From positions 290,342-354,341 of the forward strand of contig CAJNDS010000302.1 of NCBI GenBank assembly GCA_905221605.1: a stretch of DNA of 64,000 nucleotides, written 5' to 3'. Under the pieces are notes generated by a model that saw nothing but the letters and a program-made list of their open reading frames with translations, did no database searches and was not told where the DNA came from. The DNA comes from Symbiodinium natans (lineage: Eukaryota; Sar; Dinophyceae; Suessiales; Symbiodiniaceae). Below, piece after piece: positions 56,891-64,000 of this stretch. Each line of letters opens with the position of its first letter. Positions within the stretch are counted from its first letter, which is position 1. Position numbers and translations under genes: made by a program.

Positions 56891-58258
56891 CTAGTCAAGA
56901 CGTCGTTGAAGAGCATTACAAAGTGCTTCAATATTCACCATATCGCTACTTTCTATCCGAGCCTTTGATTCTTCATTAATGTATATGGTGCATTGTACGT
57001 CCTCTCCTTTGTCATGAAGCTCTCCTATCTGCGTCTTTCCCCGCATTCGAGCCAGTTTTCCACGTGCAGCAAGAATTCTCGCTATTCCCTCGGATATGGC
57101 GGCATCACTGCGATTGATCAGAACAATCCCGATGCCCGCAGCGATCACTCTATCGACTAGTAAAGCTAGGCTATCAGCCGCACTTTGGTCCTTTCTTCCC
57201 AGCTTAAGCTCTGCTCCGCGGGCTAGTCGAGAAGGCGAGTCAACTCGCTTCGGTGCTATCACAACTATCCCGTCGCACTCACCGACGATCGCCTCATCGA
57301 CCTCCAGAATTGGCGAGTGTTTGATATCCCACACCATTTCCCAAATTGTCCATCTTCCCACTATGGACTTTGCTATCCCGACGTTATCCCTGATGTCATA
57401 CTCGAGCTGATTTTGGGATACCCCCCGGCACGCGGGCATAGCTAAGATGGTTCCCGTTGCGTTCCCGAACTCCTCTTCACCGAAATGTGCGGTAATGTAC
57501 ATATCCCTTAACCACTCTCTTGCTTCATTGATGGCCTTGGTCATCATGTTGGCAGCCTGATACTCAGTAGGACAATTGACAAACGTGAACATGACTGCCT
57601 CGTAGAACTGGTTCAGCCTAGCTATGTCTATTCGTTGTGTTCTAGACAGGTACCTCATGCTCGGATTCTTGCCCGAGACAATCACTCTAACAGCCGCCTC
57701 ATTGTCTTCTGCCACTATCAAGGGTTCTATACTCTCCTTCATCATCTCCCATAGTGCCAACCCCGGTATTCCCTGTTTCGTGATGCCATCGTGCAGGGCT
57801 ACTATTTCAGCTTCAGGGGTACTTTTGGAGCACGACGTTTGCTTCTTACAGTAAGCAGCTATAGGAACGAAAGTGCGCGGTCCTGAAAGACAAAGATATA
57901 CCCCCGACGTAGATCTATGGTCGTTCTTGTCGCTGGCAAGATCGGCGTCGCAGTAGTATAGTACAAGACGGATGTCTCCTATCCTATCCCCGACCCATCC
58001 GTAGAGGCTCGTTGTGGTCGTCTCGTTGATGTATGAGATCAGTCTATGCATTCTCTTGTCACAGAGATGTGTCCAGGTCGTCAGCCTCGACGCCAGAACC
58101 TGTACCGGTCGCAGTAGGTCATACCTTCCGACTCTGGCCCCATACAAGATCTTCATGAGTACCGCAGGGGCGTGCTCTTTCAACACTCCCGGCCCCTCAT
58201 CCGGCAGCTCGTACTTGGCTATCCCCATAATTTCGTTCACCTTGTCGTCTACTTGGGT
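56891..58258 (-). CDS. Pol C-terminal part after a frameshift (right copy)
   Basis: Continues the pol frame after an extra T at about 58,252 throws the upstream reading off. Contains VDDKVNEIMGIAKY, the connection domain and Copia RNase H with the DAD, E and D residues (about 57,950, 57,815 and 57,705), then the extra alpha/beta-like domain. The left copy lacks the extra T and is continuous, so the intact product runs across this point. A 26-residue open leader upstream of the junction is out of frame and not real. Confidence 0.8.
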   Translation of the reverse strand, partial: TQVDDKVNEIMGIAKYELPDEGPGVLKEHAPAVLMKILYGARVGRYDLLRPVQVLASRLTTWTHLCDKRMHRLISYINETTTTSLYGWVGDRIGDIRLVLYYCDADLASDKNDHRSTSGVYLCLSGPRTFVPIAAYCKKQTSCSKSTPEAEIVALHDGITKQGIPGLALWEMMKESIEPLIVAEDNEAAVRVIVSGKNPSMRYLSRTQRIDIARLNQFYEAVMFTFVNCPTEYQAANMMTKAINEAREWLRDMYITAHFGEEEFGNATGTILAMPACRGVSQNQLEYDIRDNVGIAKSIVGRWTIWEMVWDIKHSPILEVDEAIVGECDGIVVIAPKRVDSPSRLARGAELKLGRKDQSAADSLALLVDRVIAAGIGIVLINRSDAAISEGIARILAARGKLARMRGKTQIGELHDKGEDVQCTIYINEESKARIESSDMVNIEALCNALQRRLD

Positions 58259-61200
58259 TCTCGTCGAACTCTGGGCGGCTCTCGTCGAGATATGGGGTCT
58301 TAGCTTTATCCAGTGGCTTAGGATATGCCGTCGAGCACAACTCTTGATATCTATCCACACACTGCTTCATGAAATCGGTAACATCATATCGAAGGATCCT
58401 GATCTCATCTGGACTATCTTCCTTCGCCTCGGCCTTCCCCACGAAATTAGGCGGTTCCTTCTTGGGCTCGATGATCTTCGTCCACTCGTGTCTCGGCTCA
58501 AACGGCGACCGAAAAGGTATCGCGCTAGCCGTGTGCAAGCATCCCAAGTATCTGCCCATACTTCGTGGCTCTTCGAGCTTGATTCTCTTCGCCAGCTTCT
58601 CCCATCCTATCGCTAAGTTCTCTTTGGGCCCCGCAAGCTTGAAGTCGTCGACGTAGATCACCAACATCAGCTTCAGCTCCTTATGGAAGAACACACTAGG
58701 CCAATCTGAGAGGAATTCGAAGCCGACCTCAGTCACGGCCTTTTCGCAGTGCTTTTCCCAGAACCCCCCGGCATCCGGATGCCCGTATAAAGCTAGCCTC
58801 AGTGGCACCACGGGGTCGTCTATGCCCTCCCATTCATCTGGCCACCTATCCCTCGGGATCCGTATCCATGTTTTAGGCCCCCCCAACAGCGCCTGCGTGT
58901 ATGCCGACTCACCGTCCGACATCTCGATGTCGTGTCCTGGCAGCATCCCATAGGCATCCGCCATCTTGCCTGCCTCAAGTGTCGCGGGACATGATGTGAT
59001 TTCCTGAAAGATGGCCCACTTTCCCTCCTGGTCTTTGACATGACATCCCTCAAACACAACTCTCCCCTTATACTTTCTAAGAGGATCGTCTTCAGCAAGC
59101 TCCCAGTTCTTTTCCACACAGATGTCAAAGATACGACCTACATGAGCTATTTCCCCTCTATCCATTGCCTCCCGTTGTACGTCCTTCCACGAACGCACCT
59201 CCTCCATTATCCAGACCACTTGATCCATCAGCTTTTTCCATTCTTTATCAAGCGCTGCCCGAGCCTTGGGGTTGATCGCCCTCTCAGCCTTCGTCACGGG
59301 TCTAGCGACAAGTCCGAAAACTTCCTCGATGTCCTCCTCTTCGTCCTCTATGATTGTGGCCATCAGTGGCTCACACTCTCCCACTGTCTCGTCGATGCTA
59401 TCACACACTTCATTTTCCGCAACCTCTTCCCAACTATCCTCTTGATCTGCATCCACCTGTATAGCAGGGACTGCGACTATTCCATCTCCATACTCCTCGT
59501 CTTCAGTCTGATAACCCTGCCGGATCAAATTATCGACGGGTGTAGTATGCTTGTTCATGAAGCATGCGAAGCAAAGCGTCATCGACGTGAGGATCAAGCT
59601 AGGTACCTTGGCTTTTCCCTCCAACAGTCGTCGACATTCTCGGCACTTGTATGTCCTATTCGAGACATGCTTGATGCCGATTCGCCGCCTATCCTCATCT
59701 CTACTCCTCCTTGCTCTCAGCCCATGATCCACACTATCCCTGTCTCTTTCCCTCGCACGGGCCTCCCTTGCCCAGATTGCTTTCTTGCTCTCCCGATGTG
59801 CCCTACGATGTCTCACTTCCTTCACGTTCTCAGGCATCATGCACCCGCGCATCCTCGGCCGTAGACATACTCCCTTAGCGAATTCCATTCTCATGATTGG
59901 CCCCCCTCCTCCTCCAAACGTGATGGGAAAGCTATTTCTATTCTGTATAGCCACCAGGATCTCTCGCTCAGGTGATACCTCGTATCCTATGACGTCGCAC
60001 ATGGTTTCTGCCACAAGCTGCCCGAGCGCAGACACTCTTACACTGGTGCCAGGATCTTCCGGATACGCTATCCCAGTACGAACCCAGGTGTAACCTATCA
60101 GTGGAACATGGATGTCGTCCTTTAGTTCGAGGACTAGTGCGTTTCTCTCTGCCTCCCACATGACAATGTTGCATTCGCCCTTCTCCATAGTTTCGAGGTT
60201 AATGGTTTCGGCGTGTCCGGCCCTGAAGAATGCCTCATCCACCGGTTCCCGTTCCTCTTCCAAGTCTGACAGCGTCCATCCTTCCGAGTCAAACACATCG
60301 CTCTGGTCGTCGAATCCGGAGCTTTCCTCTCTATCTTGGTCGTGGCGCCGATCTGTGTCGCTGTTCTCCCTCTCCCCGATCAGCACTATTATCCATCCGT
60401 CGCCGTTCATGTCGCCCACCTCGAGCTCTTCTCCAGGGTAAGCTACTGCGGCCCCTCCGGTACTATGTCTGATGCGGCGACTGTTCTGCTTCGTCATCAT
60501 AACCTTGCCTATGTCGTCGCCGTCAACCAGGATCACGCGCAGATCTTGTGTGTGTTTCGCTCGTGGTCCGAAGATCTCCCTCAATGCCTCTCGGCCAGGA
60601 TTGTTCATAACTATGCATCTTTTCCATCTGATCTCCTCACGACTGATGTATGGTGCCCCATCCTCGGCCGCCGCAGCAGCATAGTTCCTTATCAGCGTCT
60701 GATCTTCTCTATCCGTAGCATATTCTTCGTGCTCGTCGTCCCCCTCCATGTCTATCACCCAATATGAGTTTCCTCCGTTCATTCTTCTCTTGGCTATCTT
60801 CAACAGCTTTTCTAGTGATCCCCCAGTCTCGTCGCCTCTAATCGTTCCCTTTTCCAGCTGTGCCAAGGAGTCCACGTCCAGTGTCATCATACCACTGCTA
60901 TATCCGAGATAGTCTCCCTCGTGTTCTTCACATGCCATCGACACCGAATCACCCTCTTCCTCGCCGCAGATGTCTATCACGTCCCTTAACACCTTGATCA
61001 TTTCGCGTATCGCTTTACCCTCCTGCTCTCGCCGTACGTCTATTTTCGCGTCCGAAGTCCTCACTATGCGCGACATCAAGTCATGATCCCTTGGCATGTG
61101 ATCGCATGCTAACATGTCCGCCGCGATCGCATTCATCATGCATTGTGTGACGACTCCTATGTAACACGACGCGTCTACCCCGTCATGCATACCCAGCATG

Positions 61201-64000
61201 CACCCATCACTCCGCACTATCCACATGTCCCATGCAAGCGCCATTCGAACAATGGTCTCGTCAGCCATTCGACTTTTACCGCCTATCCAGATGATCGTGG
61301 CCACTATTCCTCTGCTGTTGGCGTCCGTGATAACCTTTTCTACATTGCCAAACACTCTTTCTCGAGCCTCTCGCGTACTATCTAGGCCTTCCTCACGTCT
61401 CCACCCGGATGCCTTCCGATCAACCTCTGTCCTCATGCCGTCGCTAGACGCATCGATAGCAATGACCACATCCGTCACACCCTCTCCTATCACGCATCCT
61501 TCCCCCGATATCCAAGATACGTTCTCACCTCCGTTACCCCCGATCTCTTCTAATCCGACCCCCATGATCTGCACTTTAGGCTGTTCGCCCAACTCCCTCA
61601 TCATTTCCCCAACGATGTTGTCGGACGGCGTTCGCGCTATTCCAGCTGTGCTGCACAATTGGTTGATGGTTTTTGTAACCTCCTCAGTATCCCCCATCCT
61701 GGACGCCGGTGCAGCAGGTTCTGCTGATTCTCCTCTATCCCTGATTCGTCGGTCTTCTCCTCCGTCGGGGATGTACCAGAACTCCGTGATGATGTCCCTG
61801 GGCACAACGAATCGGTATCTCCCTCTATTGCGCATCATCTCTGCCTGTATACAAGAGTCGTACTCAATGGATTCTAAGACCTCTCCAGTATTAGCGCTCC
61901 GAGTGACCCTCCACCAGAGCTCAAGCCGTCTTTTGTCCCTTCCGCCATAGAATCGGTAGGATGTGGCGCGATTGTTTCTTACTGCCCATACTCGGCCACC
62001 CTCAGGCATTCCCGGTGGGGGATCCCATCGGTACTCCGGCGGTGAGAATTCCTGGCCATGGTCGGTGATTTTCTCCATCCATTCTCGAACTCCAATTTCT
62101 GCGGGACGCGGTCCTATTTCCTCTTGCCCTCGAACGGCCGAAGGGGGCCTCTCTCCTCTGATGATCCTCTCTTTGTCTCCCTCGATATAACGTAGTCGCT
62201 GTCCCGGGCTCATCCTATTCCACTCTGCTGACGAAATGGAGTTGGGTTTGTGAGATCTCGCGTACGGCCGCTCTATTCTGGGCATGTCTTGTTCGTAGTC
62301 TAAACCCACCCCCCGTATACCCGTCGCCTTCTCTCCCCGCGCCCGCTCCTTGGCTTCATCATCTATCTCTCCCTCAGGCTCCCCCTTTTCCCAGAACGTA
62401 GTGCACCCCGTCCATTTCTTGGTGATCTTCTTCTTGCCCTTCATTCTATCCTCATCCAGCACCTCCGATGTACCATCGGCGTACACTATCCACGTTCGCC
62501 TCCTTGGACCCAGCTCTCTATCCCCGGGGCCACCTGTACCTTTGACCTCCTCGCCTGGGGTACACAGCTCCTTTCGGGGTAAGATGTGATGAAGCGTCCA
62601 CGAATGGTCTATCTCATCATGTTCCCAGAAATCCCCGTTTTGAAGATGCTGATCGTCGCACTTAATTTGTCTCATCACATCGGCTCGTACCCTTCTCTCC
62701 TCTGCGAAGATTTCCTCCGTCTCCTCTCCTTGCTGCCCCTCTCTCTCCAGTTCCAATCTGGCCAGGGCATCAGCTCGAGTCGCTGTCATGATTCTCGACT
62801 TCCTATCAGCCACAGCTTGCATCGGGAAGTAGTTGGGCATCTCCTCGTCAAGTACTATCCTCTTCACGCGGTGTATCGACGGTACCGTCCATCCGTGATA
62901 CAGGTGCGCCAGCTCAACCACTATATAGTCTCCGCTCGGAACACCCCCTGGTTGGAGCGCGTAACCTAGGAACAATCCGGGTGATGTCGGAGTGTCGAAC
63001 TTCGCCTTGGATGCCATGGCATACGCTTGCTCTTCCTCGGCGTCGTGATCTACATATTCTTCCCCATCCCCACCATCGTCTGCACACGCTGCCTGGCATA
63101 AGCCATCCGCTAATGTCGCAAAGTGCTCATCCAATCTGAAGCCCAGCCTCATCAACTTCCACTTGTCGTCCACAGATGCCTTTTTACCCGCTGCCAGGGT
63201 ATATCCCACCGCTATCACTCTATCCTCCGGCGCCAAGGCATCTTCGGTAGCATGCCAAACTCTTGGATTGAACTTTAGCCCACTATCCACCTTCCGAGTC
63301 CTTCCCCATATCCATTTTCCCGGAAGCACCTCTTTCTCTATCCCGGCGGCCTTGCCACCCTCACTCGCACACTGTTCCTCTTCTGTCCAGATCATAGCTT
63401 CGCCCGCCCTCTCGCTTACCGGTACAACAAAGTTGTATGTCTGGCTCTCGTTAAACTTGTCCTTGTGAGGCCCCATCCTGGTTCCGACAGACACAATCAC
63501 CGTTGTAAAAGTAGCTTCTGGGAAGCATTTTGCTATCAGCTCGCAGCACACCATGGCTATCCCCGGATACTCTTTGGCACTATTCGTAACGCCGACCTTT
63601 CCTCCGTACGCATACAGCCCCAGGACTATGAACCCTCTACCGGTGGCCATGCTCCGCGAATTCTTCGCTATTCCTTTTTCTACCGAAGTGAACTTCAGGA
63701 TGATGTCCTTTGCATGCTGCACATCAAAGTCCTGCGTCATGACCATGTCGAGCGCACGTCTATCGATCTCTCTCAGCTCTTCCTCCCTTTGCAAGCGTTG
63801 TTCTTTAGTTTCCTTCGTTTCAGAGGGCAAGGCCATGCTCGAAACATCTTCATCAGCTCCGAGAATCTCAAGAGCGTCATTTTCAGGATCCCCCCGTTCG
63901 AGCAGGGCCGCGTCCTCTTTGCCAGCTTTTCTAGGCTTTTCGGCAATGGGGAGGTAGTTAACAAGTGCCCCGAAAGGAATCAGTTTCACTTTGTCTTGCT
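58197..64000 (-). CDS. Copia-type pol polyprotein, 5'-partial, with oxygenase-like domain
   Basis: Open from the right edge to the frameshift near 58,252. Numbered from 63,989: residues 2-14 (KLIPFGALVNYLP) and 331-350 (FDTPTSPGLFLGYALQPGG) match the two halves of the integrase C-terminal region of dinoflagellate Copia elements. Between them, about 90-270, lies a segment with H175-x-D177 (GPHKDKFNES), H246 (PRVWHATED) and R257, the ligand pattern of 2-oxoglutarate/Fe(II) oxygenases. A long Rossmann-like region follows (TDVVIAIDASSDGMR), then a CREC/CFAC zinc pair near 1,448-1,475, and reverse transcriptase with IEMSDGESAYTQ, LALYGHPDAGGFWEKHC and YVDD (58,644-58,655). Gag, protease and the integrase core must lie beyond 64,000. 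Confidence 0.85.
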   Translation of the reverse strand, partial: QDKVKLIPFGALVNYLPIAEKPRKAGKEDAALLERGDPENDALEILGADEDVSSMALPSETKETKEQRLQREEELREIDRRALDMVMTQDFDVQHAKDIILKFTSVEKGIAKNSRSMATGRGFIVLGLYAYGGKVGVTNSAKEYPGIAMVCCELIAKCFPEATFTTVIVSVGTRMGPHKDKFNESQTYNFVVPVSERAGEAMIWTEEEQCASEGGKAAGIEKEVLPGKWIWGRTRKVDSGLKFNPRVWHATEDALAPEDRVIAVGYTLAAGKKASVDDKWKLMRLGFRLDEHFATLADGLCQAACADDGGDGEEYVDHDAEEEQAYAMASKAKFDTPTSPGLFLGYALQPGGVPSGDYIVVELAHLYHGWTVPSIHRVKRIVLDEEMPNYFPMQAVADRKSRIMTATRADALARLELEREGQQGEETEEIFAEERRVRADVMRQIKCDDQHLQNGDFWEHDEIDHSWTLHHILPRKELCTPGEEVKGTGGPGDRELGPRRRTWIVYADGTSEVLDEDRMKGKKKITKKWTGCTTFWEKGEPEGEIDDEAKERARGEKATGIRGVGLDYEQDMPRIERPYARSHKPNSISSAEWNRMSPGQRLRYIEGDKERIIRGERPPSAVRGQEEIGPRPAEIGVREWMEKITDHGQEFSPPEYRWDPPPGMPEGGRVWAVRNNRATSYRFYGGRDKRRLELWWRVTRSANTGEVLESIEYDSCIQAEMMRNRGRYRFVVPRDIITEFWYIPDGGEDRRIRDRGESAEPAAPASRMGDTEEVTKTINQLCSTAGIARTPSDNIVGEMMRELGEQPKVQIMGVGLEEIGGNGGENVSWISGEGCVIGEGVTDVVIAIDASSDGMRTEVDRKASGWRREEGLDSTREARERVFGNVEKVITDANSRGIVATIIWIGGKSRMADETIVRMALAWDMWIVRSDGCMLGMHDGVDASCYIGVVTQCMMNAIAADMLACDHMPRDHDLMSRIVRTSDAKIDVRREQEGKAIREMIKVLRDVIDICGEEEGDSVSMACEEHEGDYLGYSSGMMTLDVDSLAQLEKGTIRGDETGGSLEKLLKIAKRRMNGGNSYWVIDMEGDDEHEEYATDREDQTLIRNYAAAAAEDGAPYISREEIRWKRCIVMNNPGREALREIFGPRAKHTQDLRVILVDGDDIGKVMMTKQNSRRIRHSTGGAAVAYPGEELEVGDMNGDGWIIVLIGERENSDTDRRHDQDREESSGFDDQSDVFDSEGWTLSDLEEEREPVDEAFFRAGHAETINLETMEKGECNIVMWEAERNALVLELKDDIHVPLIGYTWVRTGIAYPEDPGTSVRVSALGQLVAETMCDVIGYEVSPEREILVAIQNRNSFPITFGGGGGPIMRMEFAKGVCLRPRMRGCMMPENVKEVRHRRAHRESKKAIWAREARARERDRDSVDHGLRARRSRDEDRRRIGIKHVSNRTYKCRECRRLLEGKAKVPSLILTSMTLCFACFMNKHTTPVDNLIRQGYQTEDEEYGDGIVAVPAIQVDADQEDSWEEVAENEVCDSIDETVGECEPLMATIIEDEEEDIEEVFGLVARPVTKAERAINPKARAALDKEWKKLMDQVVWIMEEVRSWKDVQREAMDRGEIAHVGRIFDICVEKNWELAEDDPLRKYKGRVVFEGCHVKDQEGKWAIFQEITSCPATLEAGKMADAYGMLPGHDIEMSDGESAYTQALLGGPKTWIRIPRDRWPDEWEGIDDPVVPLRLALYGHPDAGGFWEKHCEKAVTEVGFEFLSDWPSVFFHKELKLMLVIYVDDFKLAGPKENLAIGWEKLAKRIKLEEPRSMGRYLGCLHTASAIPFRSPFEPRHEWTKIIEPKKEPPNFVGKAEAKEDSPDEIRILRYDVTDFMKQCVDRYQELCSTAYPKPLDKAKTPYLDESRPEFDENPSRRQGERNYGDSQVRAAG

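Larger units (their letters stand above)
50328..58760. repeat. 8.43 kb near-identical segment, right copy
   Basis: Counterpart of 41,796-50,227. Begins exactly at the end of the N gap. Differences include single-base changes at 50,465, 50,915 and 56,862 and one extra T at about 58,252. Confidence 0.95.

Noticed and set aside
57000-58360. Separate gene starting MWIDIKSCARR
   Set aside because: The leader is out-of-frame pol; the real sequence is the pol C-terminus after a one-base insertion.

Overview
The window looks like nuclear DNA of a dinoflagellate. The reasons are Ty1/Copia-type reverse transcriptase and RNase H of the kind abundant in dinoflagellate genomes, TTTAGGG-type telomere-like repeats scattered through the non-coding DNA, apparent introns with GT, GC and GA donors, and short inverted-repeat elements whose ends coincide with predicted introns. 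No rRNA, tRNA, CRISPR array or bacterial operon was recognised. Species cannot be told from the sequence.

Left half (1 to about 33,000): intron-rich host DNA. Coding 'islands' of roughly 60-250 bp are separated by arrays of CCCTAAA/TTTAGGG and by several families of 100-150 bp terminal-inverted-repeat (TIR) elements, here called A to G. The best gene models are all on the minus strand: a ~698-residue multi-pass membrane protein (19,242-17,041, one intron that is a family B element), a three-exon gene (5,968-5,326), a five-exon gene (28,841-27,490), a three-exon gene (30,155-29,708), and a Lys/Ala/Glu-rich gene (21,540-21,317) split by a family A element. Exon calls are made by eye from splice sites, phase and protein-like composition. 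Many short islands are open on both strands, so their strand is often uncertain.

6,250-11,870 is a compositional oddity. The pentamer TGCAG occurs on the plus strand about once per 19 bp in 7,261-8,584, in all three frames and also outside the open reading frame. The block holds a 250-residue coiled-coil protein gene, a small Cys-rich gene, a 4 x 238 bp tandem array and a 108 bp tandem array.

Right half (about 33,000-64,000): one very large Copia-like retroelement on the minus strand, running off the right edge. In order of transcription it carries a pol polyprotein (a 2-oxoglutarate/Fe(II)-oxygenase-like domain set inside the integrase C-terminal region, then reverse transcriptase and RNase H), a 3,441-residue ORF2, a ~1,160-residue ORF3 whose start overlaps the ORF2 stop, and about 1.4 kb of 3' non-coding DNA. 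A 100-N assembly gap at 50,228-50,327 is flanked by two nearly identical 8.43 kb segments (41,796-50,227 and 50,328-58,760). This is probably an unmerged contig overlap, so there may be only one element. The whole element, coding or not, is enriched on the plus strand for CTATC (GATAG on its sense strand), and the signal stops near 33,000.
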